DNA from: Orthonyx spaldingii
Taxonomy: Eukaryota; Chordata; Aves; Passeriformes; Orthonychidae
Assembly: GCA_013397795.1 (NCBI GenBank)
Contig: VZTJ01001132.1
Coordinates: forward strand, 521,101 to 585,100
DNA: 64,000 bases
Reading direction: 5' to 3'
A program made the position numbers and the translations under genes. Below are positions 36,201 to 50,200 of the stretch, in pieces. Numbering within the stretch: position 1 is the stretch's first letter; the number at the start of each line of letters is the position of its first letter. The notes beneath the pieces are model-generated. The model was not told the DNA's origin, did no database searches, and saw nothing but the letters and a program-made list of their open reading frames with translations.

Positions 36201-37361
36201 TGTTTTTCTGCAGCAACTCCCTCGAAAAGAAATTAGATTCCTTTCTGGTGTGTTTGGGCGTCTTTCCAGGCTCTCTTGTTGTGACACTCGTGAGCAAGTG
36301 GAGAACTAAGAATATGAAGGTAATTCACCAAAAGTCAATGCCTGGCTCCCAAACCTGAGCCTTCACACGGAGCCTCGCTCCTGCCACAGCCCCTGAGTGC
36401 CCAGACCTGGCACCAAGGGAGGCAGGGGATGGGGGGCACTCAGGCAGGGGGGCCTCAGCTGCCTGTGGACACATCCAGCCCATCCAAACAGCCCAGGGAC
36501 CCTCAGGGGTGTGCAGACATCAGCCACAGCCTTCTGCACTGTCTCCAGTGAGCACCCCTGGGGATGGCTCCCAGCCTGGGCACCCTCAGGGCCAGAGAAG
36601 CATCAAAGATGAGAGAGATACGTGAGAGAGGCTTTGCTGAAAACCTTTTCACAGGGAGCCACACATCCCAATCAGCTCACACTATGCAAAGCCTGATGAT
36701 TTGAGCCATTTCATGCTCGCCTCTGAAAAGTCTGGGACCAACTTTTGCATCATAAATTCTTTGGGATGGCTATTCTCTGGGGCTGGGCAGTGGCTATAAA
36801 GCTCCAAGAGTTTATGAGGATCTGACAAAACCTCCTGGCTCCTGCTGTAATCACTCAGGACCTTCCTCAGCACCGTGTGCTGGGCTGTGGCCACTGAGTC
36901 CCAGACCAGGGATGCACAGGAGCATCGCCACAGCCGATCCTGACTGACTCCCCGACAGCCTCGTGTGAGTGGGAGCAGCACGGAGGAACATTTTCAATTA
37001 GCTTTACAGAAAACATTTGCCTGAAACTGGATGCTGTGTGAAACTCCTGAACTCTCCTTTTTTCTTTCAGAGCTGGGGGTGAGGCAAGGGAGGGATGGGG
37101 GGAATTGGAAGAGCTTTTTATTTATTCAGATCGGAGTTGCACTGCTTCAGAGCATGTGTGGTTTGGCCAGCCAGAGCCAGAGTGGGATAAAGGAGCTCCT
37201 GCTGTGCTCCACACTCAGCCTGCCTGCATGGGACTGGACCATTAACCTTCCCAGTTCCAGTTTACCAATTTGTGGACCAGGACACCAACACAGAGTGCCC
37301 AGTGCCCATGGAGAGCCGGCCTGCAGGCAGCCCCTGGGCTCAGCCCACACGGGGCCTGCGT
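36201..37361. other. Non-coding unique DNA, no gene recognised
   Basis: Nothing is recognised. A very strong pyrimidine tract ending in CAG occurs at 37,053-37,071, but it is followed within ten bases by GGTGAG, leaving no plausible exon. Confidence 0.5.
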
Positions 37362-37775
37362 GTCACAGGATCACACAATGGGTTGGGTTGGAAGGGACAC
37401 TAAAGATCATCTTGTTCCACCCCCCTGCCATGGGCAGGGACACCTTCCCCTAGATCAGGTTGCTCCAAGCCCTGTCCAACCTGGCCTTGGACATTTCCAG
37501 GGATGGGGCAGCCACAGCTTCTCTGGGAACCCTGTTCCAGGGCCTCCCCACCCTCACAGGGAACAATTCCGTCCCAATATCCCATCTAACCCTGCCCTCT
37601 GGCAGTTTGAAGTCAATCCCCTTTGTCCTGTCACTCCAGGCCTTGTCCAAAGTCCCTCTCCAGCTCTCCTGGAGCTCCTTTAGCACCTTAGGTCTCCCTG
37701 GAGCCTTTTCTTCTCCAGGCTGGGTAACCCCAGCTCTCCCAGCCTTGTCTCCAGAGCAGAGGTGCTCCCATCCCC
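37362..37775 (-). mobile_element. CR1 LINE fragment, reverse transcriptase 3' end and 3' UTR
   Basis: Read on the minus strand, this is a 5'-truncated avian CR1. On the plus strand it opens with TCACAGGATCACACAATGGG, the complement of the CR1 end, then GGTTGGAAGGGACACTAAAG and GATCATCTTGTTCCA. The minus-strand frame at 37,453-37,616 encodes the CR1 reverse transcriptase C-terminus, with the landmarks LPEGR, WNRVPREAV, APSLE and ARLD before the stop. Upstream the frame is no longer recognisable and lacks the catalytic part, so the copy is inactive. The inner limit near 37,775 is approximate. Confidence 0.93.
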
Positions 37776-40700
37776 TGTGTCCTGCCTGGGCCACCAGCCT
37801 GGCACACATCACCTGCTGGGGTTGGTGCTGCAGTGTGGACACCAAGCAAAAACTGCAGCAGAAGAGGAGGGGAGCCGGACCTGCCAAATGCCAAACATCC
37901 CAACACTTTGCTCTTACCCTGAGGCTAAACCTGCAGTGCCTAAAGATCCTTCCCCAGGCTCTGATGAACACGTCCTTGGTGCCAGTGAGTCAGGTCACCC
38001 TCAGTCCCCATTCCGAGCCTGTGTCCAGACAAGGAGGCCCTGCCTGCCACGCTGCCCCTTGCACAGCTGCTCCTCACCCACCACAGCCTCCCTGCGCCCC
38101 CATTCCAGCACACACTGTGATTTATTCCAGCTCATTAACTTCTCCTTCCCAACAGCTCCCCATTTGCTCCTGTTCCCCCCAAAGGCAGCAGCCCCAGTGC
38201 CGAGAGCAGCATTACTGGAACCAGCCAGGGCTACAGCGCAGCAAACTGAGCTCCTGTCCCACCGTGAACTCCTCTGAGGTTTCTTTGTTTGTGTTTTCAT
38301 TTGAAACAGCAACAATTAGGAAAACAGCAAGAGCTTCTATTTAATTTGTTTTTCCTCCTTGGCTGGGCGTTTCCTCCCCAGACACCAGCCTGCAAAGGTG
38401 CCTCAGCCTCCGCATGGCTCGGCAGGCTCCAAAACATTCACAGCTGTCCTTGCAGAGCAGAAACTCTGCTGAGGAGAGATAAACACGGGGGTTTTTCATC
38501 TGCAGCTGACAACTGTGGCTGCATCATTTGGGACTCGTTGCATGTGATTTTTCAGCAGTGCTGGGCTCCCATCCTCTTGCTGAGAGCTCTACACCCCACT
38601 TTTCTCTTTGGTGTTCCCAGTGTGTGCTTGGTCCTCTGCCTGCAGATGTGCTGATGGCTGTGTGGCCCATGCCTGCACTCCCAGCTGAGCCACAGCTTCT
38701 ACAAACCCCTCATGACTGAGCCACGTGGTTTTTAAAAATCTGTATCTGCCATGCAGACTGTGACAATGTGAAAAAATAAGAGCATTTGTAATTAAAGAAA
38801 CATTGCAAATTACTGAGCAGCACAGTCTCATGCCAAGGCCAAGGCTGTTAACAGTCTGAAGCCATTCAGCCAAGCCACACGCAAGCCATGACAAGTCAAA
38901 AAAAAAAATTGTTAATAAAATATCCTTGAAATGAAATGCAGGTCATGGTACTTGATCTGCATATTTATAAAAGCTGAGCCTAATCCAGCCAAACTTTCCA
39001 GAATAAAGATCTTGCTCATCTTTGATCCTGCCTGTGCCTCCTCGGGGAATATCAGCTTTCCTTCAGCAAAGTTAGATGGGATTAGGAGTCACCTTAAAAG
39101 GAGCAAGATCTGCACAGGGTGGGGAAGTGATGGAGAGCTGTCCCTTGAAGCTGAGGGATGCTGACCTGGCACCACGGGGCAGCTCCCGGGCACACTCTGG
39201 GCACACATTTGCAGCACTTCAGGCAGCCAAATTTACACTCTCCTGGCTGAGGTCCTGGCTAGTGCAGCACCTGCCAATCCCGTGTTAAACTCCATGCTCA
39301 GCTGAAGCAGAAAGAGCCTCTCTGCCTCCAGGGCCCTGCTCAATCTGCTGAATCCAGCCTAGAGCCTCATGGCAAAACATTCTCCTGACAGCTCATTAAT
39401 CCAGCACTGGATAATGACACTTCTGCAGAAAACCTTAACCTTAAAGAATCCCCCTCACACCAGCAACAGCGAAAATGAGGGTGAGGAGTATGCCCAGAAC
39501 TTCACACCAGGATGGATCCTGCAGGCTGGAGGCAACCACCTCCTGGATCACATTATCCCTGCTGCTGCTCCAGCTGTGCTCACGCAATGCCGCAAGGCTC
39601 CATTTCCACAAAAAACAGAAAACACAGTGGGGAGGGCAGCCCCCCAGGCAATGTGGATTGTGCCTCCTCCCCTGAGAGCCCTGAGGAGTGACATGAGGTG
39701 CAGAACCCCTCTGTTCCAGAGCACCTGGGTGGCTCTAAACCCTGAGGGTTTTAGGCAAGCTCCCTCCTAGCAAGGTGAGGGATTTAGCACAGCGGGTGTG
39801 AAGGAGTGTGTCTCAGGCTGGGAGATTAACAGCTTCACCCCAGCTGGAGGTCTGGGGGAAGAAGAAGTCCTTGAGACGTCAGCTCTTGGAAGTATAAGAT
39901 GCTTCTCTGCAGTACCAGGGGCTGAGAGTTTCTCTATGTATTTGCAAATATAAATACTTGTGCAAACACAAGGGAAACCACAGATACTATTCACCCAAAA
40001 ATTGCATAGGAAGTGGCTCCAGAGATTATCATTTTAGCTACAGAGTAGCAGGAAAATAGGGTTTCAGGCCAACAGGATCAGTGGTCTCAATATGTTGAGG
40101 TCAAGAGATGAGAGTGAAAATCAGAGAACCATTATGATAAAACCACTATTATAAAAAAACCTCTCACCTAGACAGGGTCCTGCAGAGTTCTACGAGAACC
40201 AAAGCAGGTACTAAGCCCTGGCCCAGCTCCCCAGTTTGGCCAGTGCACATCCCCAGTCTGAGCTGGTGTGACACCACCACCCTCTCGCTGCTGCCACCAG
40301 CGCAGACAGCGGTCCCTGCTCTGACCACCCTGTCCCACAAGAGCCCAGCCACGCGTGTGGGTCACAGCCCACCTCCATCCTAGATCCCAAGGGACATCTT
40401 GCTGTAGCAAACTCCAAGTCTGTGCAGCCCTGCAGGTAAGGGCTGCTGCCAGGATTCAGCCTTTGGCTCCACTCCTGACTGTGAAATCCCTCCCTCCTCA
40501 TCCAGCGTCCCCGTGTGAGTCACTGCCCGCATGCACGATGGTGAAAACAATCCCTCATCCCCCTGGCTGTGCCTTTGCTCTCTGGAGACAGCTGGTTGCA
40601 TGCTGTCACTACAAAAATATGAACGTTTCTCGCTCTCTTGGCTGCAGGGACAACCAAAGTGAACAAGTACCACCGAGGCTCAGAAATCAGGAGGTGAATC

Positions 40701-43700
40701 CCAGGTGCTGAGCACACACGTGCTCACCACCCAGCACACACCTCCAGCGTGCACAGCTGTGCTTGCAGCAAGAGGGTATCCATGGGCTTTCTGAATTTTT
40801 GCCCAGCAGTACAGCATCAAATCTATTCTCTGCACTCTGATCTTTTCTATCTGCTTTTCTCTGCTTTCATTCTCCATTTTAATATATTATCTATTTAAAT
40901 ATATTAAAGCATGAGCTTTAACTCCCCTCCCTGTGCATTCTAACCCGCACCCATCTCTTGGTCCCTGCTCAAGCCCGGGGCTGGTGCACTGCAGAACAAA
41001 ACATCAACTCCAGCTCAGCTCTCCACAGAGACAGGAGTCACAGGCTGCTGCAAGGAGGGAATCAGACTGCTCACCTCCCCACACATGGCCAGAGACCGTG
41101 GTGATCCAGAGCCACTGGGGCAGGAAGGAGTTTGGGGTGGTGAAACCATCCACCCAAGGCTCAGGGCACTGAGCACCAGTGCCAGCTGGCAGCAGAGACT
41201 TGTCAGGCAGAACGTGGCTCCAGCCAGGGCCTCGTCCAGCCTGGGGACACTGCAGCCACCTCCTCCTCCTCCTCAGGGATGGTGCTACAGCTACTCAGAT
41301 GCTTGGAGAGCATTGCAAGGACAGGGAGGACCAGCTACAGGCTGCCCCTCAGCCTCTCTGCCCGGCACACTGCAGGGGTAAGCTAAGGCACACATGGAGC
41401 TTCCCCACCCAAAACGGGCCTTTCAGCAGGCTCAGGTCCTGGATTTGTAGCCAGAAGGAAAGCAGGGGTTTGTCTGTAGTTACACAAGAAGTTTGTGGAG
41501 AGGAAGCAAGCCCAGTTTTTCCAAGTCCTTGATTATCCCCCCAATAACGGGATGCAGAGTACTTCCTCTGTAAAGCCTCAGAGGTTCTTGGAGGCAGGAG
41601 GTGCCTGGTTCTCCCTCTGAGGTCAGGGAAATGCTGGAGGCAACCAATGCCTCCCCCTGCTTTCCCACCTCTCCTCACAGAGCACAGGGAGCCGTGGGCA
41701 GGGGGCTGCCCCGCTGCCCCCCAGGGTCCCGCAGAGCCCCATCCTGAGTCACGGAGCGCTCCAGCCCCAGCACATTATATCAGGATGAATCACTCACTGA
41801 CCTCTGCCTTCCACAGTGTTCAGTTTCTAATTTTATGGGCTGTATCAGCGGGGTTATTGAATCCAGATGTCTGCAAAATGTAACTGCAGCGCACAGAAAG
41901 CCACAAGGAAAGGCGTTGGTGGCAAGGACCGGAGCATGTGGGTCATTTTTCATAAGCAAACCCTGGCTTAGGAGGGAGAGGAAGGCACCTCCTGTCCCCT
42001 GCCTGCTCAGGACTCTGCAGGAGCAAGTGATTTCCATAGGACATCTCGCATTTCCCTCACTAACCTATCCTGACACTCCCTTTTCCTGACAGCATCTTTT
42101 CCCCCAGGCAGCGGCCGCAGAGTCGCGTCAGGCTCGGGTGGGTCCCACCTGAGGGAGCTTTGGGAGATGCTGCAGGAATGTGGGTCCTGTGGAGCCTCTG
42201 TGCCTCGGCAAGGACACGGTGCTGCCATGGGGTGAGCACTGGACTGGAGCAGAGCTGCAGCTTTCCCAGACTGACCTCTCCAGCACAGACCCATCGTGGC
42301 ACAAGCCAGCCAGGGGCAGCGACACCTGACTGCTGTCTGTGATGGGCATCTGGTTTGCATAGAGCACAGCTGGCTCTGAGACAACAGGAGGACGTTTGTC
42401 CCTCCAGGGGGAGAGGGAAAGAAAAGAAAAGAGAAAAGAAATATCCAGACCTTGCCTAAACTTCAAAGAGAAGCCCGTGGAGTGACCTGCCTGCAGTGGG
42501 GCTGTAGGAACCCACAGCACTGCCTGTACCACGTGGGTGCTTCCTGAGCATTGGCACACCGTGGGATCAGAGGTACCAGGGCATGGAAAGGATTATTTAT
42601 TTGATGTTTTCAAACATCTCCTGCCCCTTCCGTTCTCTGACACAGCAGACCTGACCTGAGCCTCTCCAAGCTGGGGATTCCCAAGGGCTGTGTGTGGATG
42701 CACATCCCCATAGGGAGGCTGCCCAGCCCCCTCCATCACCAACAGCTTTCTGCAGCAGTGCTGACCCTGATCCTTGGTACGAAAACACACAAAGTTGTGT
42801 TCAGCACCCAAACAACTGCATTTTCTGCTTAGCTCCATTGTACAGTGACTCCAAACAAATCATTCCCTCCCGGGTCTTAGTTCACCTGACATCGAGCACT
42901 GACGTATCTTCACCTTCATGAGAAACACTGGCCTCCAGGTAGAGGATTTCTAGTGGTGACTTGCTTCATGCTAACTGAAAACCCCACAAACCCTTACTTG
43001 GCTCTTGCTAACTAAAAGTGACTGCAAACTGCTGTCAGGAGACAAACAGTTTGGCTGTCTTGTCCACACCTTGGCCTCTGGTCCTCCTGAATAAGCCCCA
43101 AGGGAACATCTGCCTTCTACAGAGAGGCCAGCACTGTCCTCTGCACAGCTCATGGGAGGTGGGAGATACACCCATGCTTCCTTCTGAGCTTCTCCCTGGC
43201 ATTGCTGGGATGTCTGTGGGGGGTTTCTCTGCACCCACCTGCTCTCCTGCTGCTATGGGGCTCAAACCCAGCTGAGACCTGGCTGGTAAAAGCCTCCTTT
43301 GCTCTCATCTTTTCCCTGCAGCTTCCACACCTCACAGGACACAGATGGAAGTCATGCAGAGATGCAGAGATCCAGGAACACATATGGGTTTTCTCATTTT
43401 CTACTTCGTCACCTTGGAAAGAATGAAGTATAATACATAGAACAGAGAGAGACAGTAATGATGAAGTTGACCTTCACAGTGGTATTTCATCTGACACAGC
43501 TACGCCGAGTCTCTCCTGACCTTGGCTGCTCTTAGGGCTGCTCCTGCCTCTCAGGAACCCAGAAATGAGTCTTGCAGAGAAGTCAGTGAATCTGGGCTGG
43601 TATTTCTCCTGTGCACAAGTCACACACAAACACTTTGAGAAAGCTCAGAAGACCTGCAGGGGATGAGTTTAACGTACAGATGGACTTTGTGCCAAGTTTC

Positions 43701-44195
43701 AGCCTAATGGGAATCACAACAGCTGACTTACAACACACCCCCCCTTTAAAGTCAGGGTTTATGGGGAAAGAATCTCTGCCAGATCCAGAAACTATAGCAA
43801 CTGCTGGAATAAAATAGCATTTCAGCGTGAAGCTATTTTTACAGCACATCGCCACGTTTGTGGCATGGCAGTTCCCAGTGTTCTTCAGATGTCTGCTGCC
43901 AGAAGATTTAGTTGGATTAGTAGTTAAAGAGGGAGGGATCATATTGGGTTGTCAAATACACCCCTTTGCCTGCAATGGGAAAAATTATATCCTACAAGGT
44001 GATTCATCAGGTATTAAATCAATATCACACTTGATCTCGGCTGCCTGAAAGGCCAGGCTTGCCCCAGGGCCCAAACCTGGTCGCATCCAAGTCAACATGA
44101 CTTTTGCAATTGGCTTCAGTGAGGCAGCTGTGATCCAACCCACGATCAGACTTGCCTGAAGCCCAGAAACCTGTATTCACACTGCTCACAATACA
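37776..44195. other. Non-coding unique DNA, no gene recognised
   Basis: No gene is recognised. A CpG-denser patch with a GCGGCCGC site lies at about 42,105-42,145. The interval 38,880-39,010 and the stretch 43,800-44,050 are AT-richer and non-repetitive; the latter contains GGATTAG (an OTX/PITX-type core) and might be conserved. Long frames around 37,460-38,344 span the CR1 and GC-rich DNA and have no other domain. Confidence 0.5.
41259..41274 (+). repeat. Short (CCT)n microsatellite
   Basis: About five CCT triplets occur in tandem within GC-rich DNA. It is short and of minor importance. Confidence 0.8.
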
Positions 44196-44199
44196 AGCA

Positions 44200-44285
44200 G
44201 CAAGGAGTTATCATTTATCACGGATTAAGGTTTATCTCAGCTCAACCCAAACTGATGCAAATTTTACCACTCATTTGCATGGGGC
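44200..44285. promoter_or_regulatory. Candidate GATA plus paired-octamer regulatory cluster
   Basis: In 86 bases there are three TTATC (GATA-factor core, reverse) sites at 44,208-44,212, 44,215-44,219 and 44,232-44,236, a GGATTA between the last two, and two perfect POU octamers in opposite orientation: ATGCAAAT at 44,255-44,262 and ATTTGCAT at 44,273-44,280, ten bases apart. This density is notable. Function is inferred only. Confidence 0.4.
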
Positions 44286-47200
44286 CAAAATGCCAGACAA
44301 AGTTGGACTTAATTCTGGGTGGCACCATTTCTTCCTGTCATTCCAGTCTGAATGTTTGTCTCTTGCACAGCTCTTTGGTCTCTTCTGTCCTAAGAAAGTT
44401 TATTTCAATGCTTATGAGGGTGAAAAAGGTGGTCCTAAGAGAAGAAGACAACATTTACCAGTACCTAAACTTAAGTTTGCACCTATGGACAGATAAATTG
44501 GTCCCACAAGCTTCACCACTGACAGCACAGAGGAGAAAAAACACTAAAAAGAAAATCAAATTCTATTTCAAAGAGATACTGATATCATATCTGACACTAC
44601 ATAAAACTACTGCTCGGAGAACTGTTTGTTCCTGATAGCTCAGTGCAGGGGATCCTGGCATCTCTGTGAATATGGCAGACTGGCATCCACAGCTTGGAAC
44701 AGGCTCCTTCTGTCTGGTAACCCCAAGATGTCTCAGACCTGACCAGCAGCCTTCCCTGTACACCAAGTCCCATGTCCTGCATTTAATCCATGGCTTTAGT
44801 GATGGGAGAGCCACCTGATCTACCCCATCCTTGGGCCAATCTCTGACTGACAAAGTAATTTTTATTTATTAACCTGCACCTTCTTCTCACAATTAGCTTT
44901 GGTTTTTATCACTTTATTGAACAGTTTAGACCCCACCATGGTTTGCTGATGCAGCCCAGGTCTCCCCAGCCCTACCTCCTCTCCTCCCACCACGCTTCCC
45001 CCACACCCTGCACTCTCCCTGCTGGAAGGGGTGCTCTGTACCCACACACCAGAATCCACAGGCACCACCTGAAGCCAAGGTGGCTTAATCAGGGTTGAGG
45101 TTTTGCAGTCGTCTCTCTTCAAAACTCTGAAGCTGTGGCCCACTGTGGAACTGTACCTGCTCCTGTTTCCACTTCTGTCCATCTAACACGGGTAGAAAAC
45201 CTAGGGAAATCAGAAGTGATCATCCACAAGAGAGAAACTTGGTACCAATTTTTAGTTTCCCAAGAAATATTGCCAATGTATGAGGCTTAACGTGAGGGAC
45301 AGATCACACCAAGTGTGCACCGTGTAAGCCAAAAAGACTTTGCCCTGTTTGGTTTGGGGGGGCTGAGACCCAGAAACAAGCACACCTCGGGCAGCCTGAA
45401 GTGAACAAAACTGGCCAACACCCTTCTTGTTATGTGAAAAATACATCTCCTACTCAGCCTCTTAAATAAACCCATCAATGCCCTGCTGGGCTTAGGACTG
45501 GTGAGGGAGAGCTGCCCTCTTGCTGAGTATTTAGTGGAGTCTTTTCTGCACAACTCTGTTACAGCACTCAGAAAACAGTGAAACTCATTGGTACCTGGGT
45601 AGGGAATGACCCATGGATCCCACGGAGACCGTGGGGTGGGTGTCAGCTGTGCAGGAAGGTTTGTTCCTCTCGGCTCTCCCAGCCAGGCCAAACCAGGCCT
45701 CACCTTGTTTATTGACCCAGGGCGCCTGCGAAATGCGCGTGGGAGCGGTTGTACACCCACTCGGGCCAGGCAGGAATGAAACACCAGGTGCAGAGACGGA
45801 GAGACGCACAGCAAACAGTCGGCCTCGCTGCCTTGGGCAAGGGCTCCTCAGCTGATCCCAGGAACTGCAGTGAGCAGCCCAAAGGGCAATGTCTGGTGTA
45901 CAAACAAACTATGTGAACCCCAGATCTGCTCCTCCTGCCCCACTGGAGCTGGTGGCTCTGGGGTGAGCTGGGAATTCGTGGTGGATGATAATGCCAAGAG
46001 CGACTGCACAGCTTGTGGGTATCCTTCACCCAAACTGCCTTTCCTCCCTCAGCTTTGCCATCACTCTCCCACTTCTCAGCATGAGCTGAAGATCAGACAC
46101 TTTTGTGACAGGGTAACAGCACCCTTGGCACACTGGAGGATGGGAAAACACCTGAATGGTCCCGGAATTAGAGGCACCTTTCCAAAATGTCAGCCTTCAC
46201 CCCTGTGCTGGTTTGCCTCTGTGTAAAACGAGACTAAAAAACTTGCTTGCTGCCCAGAAGGGAATTTAAGTCTTCATCAGGCAATCTTCAGAGATTCCTT
46301 TGAAGATGGAAAGTTTTACTAAGTGTTAGAATGGAATATGATATATCCATTGATATGAAAGCTCTCTACACAAAGAGATTTAATTCTCTTGAAAAGTGCA
46401 TCATACTTTACAAAGGGATCTGCCCACATGTACAGTGGATGTCTGGGTGCTCAGCCCCAGCTGGTGCACAACAGCTCAGCTCTGAGTGACCGTGACAACA
46501 CTGTCCTGATTTACACCAGACAGGAACTTGTCTGCTCCATAGCAACGGGCCTGTTCCTCAAAAATCCATAGTTAGGCTGATCACCCAGCCTTTGACATAG
46601 CTTAGATTGGGAGGAATATGTTTTTCTATTACTTAACAGATTTGGAAGGGAGACAAGGAAAGAAATAGTGAGTTAATAAAGGTCATGATAAATGTTGGGG
46701 TAATTTAACTGAGGTTTCTGGGGACATCTGCCACCTCAGTCACCCATCCCCTCGAGCCTGTTGTGTCAGCCCCAGGGGTCAGTTTTTAGCAGGGGAAGAG
46801 CAGATTATGAACAATGTTTGCCCAGGAAATATAACCGGTACTGAGGAAGCTGAAGGGGGAAATACATTAACTGTGTAGAAAAGATAACAAACACTTTCAG
46901 TATTGCCATAAATAATATAAAGGGAAAGAAAGAGCCCACCTCCATGGAACAAAGATATCGCTATGACTGACAAGCAATACCCACCACCTCCCCTCAACTT
47001 CACCTATGGTTTTCAGTGCAGAACCTTTTTGTATCTCACCACTGTTGTCTGATCTGGTTTTTGCCTGTTTTCCTCATTTTGCACAGCAAGGAGCTGCGTC
47101 CTGGCCGGGAGGGGCCCAAGGTGCCTCCTGCTCCAGTTTGGGAAAAGCCCTTGAAGCCCAGGCACAACAGCACCACCAGGCACAGCTCAATCCACACTGA

Positions 47201-50200
47201 GCCAAGAGCACAGGCAGACACAGAGCTGCAGAGGGAGACGTGTGCTGGCCCCAGCCCCGCCTGTCCCCTCAGCCACAGCTCTTCACCCCTGGCTTTCTCT
47301 GCCATGAATTGCTTCACAGACACACCAGAGGCCAAAACAGCAAAGGCAGAGCTGGAATCTGCATGTCCAACACCTGGGATCCACAGGGGAGGGAGACCCT
47401 GCCAAGAATTATTTTAACCTTCAATATTTCTGGCAGCAGAATACCAGTCAAATGGTTCCTACCGGTTTTTTGGGTTATGTCACTCTGACACAAGTTGGTC
47501 CAGACCAAAACGATCCACGTGCTCAAAGAGAGAAGGGTTTGTTTTCCGTCTTGATGGACTTTCAGTAGCAGGGGAAAGGATGCCTGAAATAATAATCCTT
47601 AATAAACTCAATAGCCTCAAGAAGGAAAATCAGGCTACATACAGCTCATGTCCCATACACATGCAGTGTATATTTTTCTTCTCCAAACCACTCGTCAGGC
47701 CAGTGGTGGGGCACTTCCCTCCTGCATCCCAAGTCCTCCCTGAAGAGCCAGGTGCAAAGTGCAGTCCAGGGACCCATCCCTAATACGGCATTTTTAGTGC
47801 AAGTCATTTGCAAAGAGCATTTCTTTCCGGAAAAGTAGAAATGTAAATGAAAGATTTCAATTGATGTGAATTACACTGGTTCCAGTCCACCATAATTTTT
47901 TTTTAATTTAAAGAGGAAATGGTGAGTTTTTAGACTAATTTGGAAAATCTGAGGGAAATAGCCACTATTAGGCAAGGCGAAGAGTGGCTGTGCAGCATTT
48001 CTTGTGGTTTTCTGTGTGTTTGTTGCTGCAAGTGGAGCTGGCATGTGCCCACAGTGCAGGGCACCCACACTGGCACAAACATGGCTTGGCGGCTCAGCCA
48101 GCTCATGGCACCTCGGTGATGTGTCTGGGCCCAGAAGCAGAACTAAACTGTCCCAGGGAGGTCAGCAATAAATGTCCTCAAATCCATCATACCCAGGTGC
48201 ACACTCTTGCTGAGCTGGGAGCAGGATTAGAGCCCTTCAGTCTGTAGATGCAAATCACACAACCCAAGCCCTGCCCCAAGGTGATTTCCAAACTCTCTCC
48301 CCTCTATTCCTACGACTTTGGGTTAAGGTGAAAAAACAACAAGTGTTGCAAAACATACAACAGCAAGAATCATATTGATGGATGTGTTGGAAGTTCATTT
48401 TGTTATAACCTTTGTTGTAACTAATTCAGCTCGGGTTATCCAAAGTTTTGTTCAGAAAACTGGAGAAGATGGGGGTGATTTTCAGGTTGTTACAGGAGTG
48501 GCATTTATCTTCTGAGGAAATTCCTGCCCTGTTGGAGGGTACTGGGAGCTGTACCTGGATTAAGGAACTCTGTCAGGGCTCCATGGGAGCGAGGGGCAGA
48601 TGCTGATGCACTGAGATTACTTTTTTAAATTACTTTTTAAAAATTATGTGAAAAACAACAAGAGTGGCTTTTTCCATCTCATTATTTGAATCCAGCTGCT
48701 GACCTTGGCTCTGGGAAAATAATTATTCTTGACTTCGAAGTGGGGAGATTTTTTGTGCCAAAGGCAAATGTCTATAGATTTATACTATTTGGAAAAATCA
48801 AACGGCTGCAAGCCAAGCCATCCAGCTTATAAAACACAACCAACCCTCCAGGGATAATTTAATACTGACCCTGCAGCACTGAAATTCCAACCATAGATGA
48901 TGCGAAACATAACTCACCATTTTCTTATCTCCTGGATGCCCCCATCAGTGTGGGCTTCAGGGACAAAGACCAGCCAGAGGAGACTGAAAGAAAGGAAAAA
49001 TAAAAACTTTTTTTATAAAAAGGCTCCAAAATAAGTTTGTGCTAATGAAGGCAAAAAGGCCTGGCAGGCCAGAAGGCAAACTTTGTCATCCACACAGCCA
49101 AGAGTTGCAAAGACAGCCACAGTCCATGCTTTTTCCATTGTGCTCTGCCAAAATAACCCACAAAATTCTCCTGGGATGAAACAACCCACTCTCCGCTGCT
49201 CGAGCAATCCAGGCTTAGATCCTGCTTCTGACTAACAAAACTGTGAGCTCTGATGGTTCATTCCTACAATCAGGGCTCATCTGCTGCTGGTTGGCGTCTC
49301 CAGCCTCAAACCTCCCTTTGCTCTGTGAGATCTCCTACAGCCAGGGGACCACCTGAACCAGGATGAAGCAGCACCTGGTCCCATCACAGGTGTCAGCACT
49401 GGTGCTGAGCCAGTTTGGCAAGACAGAAAAAAGCGTTTACTGGGTGAGAATCTCTTGTGGCACAGAGAAGCTGGAGGAGATTTGCCCAGTTGTGTTTCCC
49501 ACAAGCAGGAGCACCATGAGGAGCGTAGCCTGTTGGGGAAGAGGAGGGTTTAGACTGCCAGGATTGCAGTGTACTCTGCCTTGCAACTCACTGCAACAGG
49601 GTTCTGCTCCAATTCACCAGGACACGGTGATTTCTCTGAAAAGCAGTAGGTACAGGGCTCATCCAGAGCAAACGGAAGCAAGACTGACAGCAAAAATCAA
49701 GTAAAAACAGAGTGATCATTCCTGCAATATCAAACTCTGAACAAGGGCATGGTGCTAAGACATCCAGACTGAGCCATCTCAGCATTCAGCAAATACCCTC
49801 TCCAGTTTTGTAGCACACATTGCTCCACCTGTCAGGAGACCTCACACGTCACGTTTCACATGAGAGTTTCAGGACTTTTTAATAAAAGAAACTCCACCAG
49901 ACCAAACCCATCCACACCAGACTCCTCTCCACCCATCTCTGTCACTCAGGTGATGGCTCTTTGTGAGCCTCTGGGGGGGGTGTGCACACGAGGGGCTGCA
50001 GTCACCCCTCAGGGATGACCAGTTCAACGAGGGAGAATTTTTCATTGCAAATTTCCAACTGGTTTTGGTCTCCAGCCTCCAATAAAGCAGAGAGTGGAGT
50101 GCTTTAGCACTTCACAGCTGTAGACACTGGGGAGGAGTCACAAGCATCATCTCACAGCACTTTAAGTTATGATGGTTCAGTTACTCCATGTGCTGCATGC

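Noticed and set aside
37053..37090. Strong splice acceptor at a pyrimidine tract followed by CAG
   Set aside because: A donor-like GGTGAG follows within ten bases and no open exon-like segment with a donor lies beyond it.
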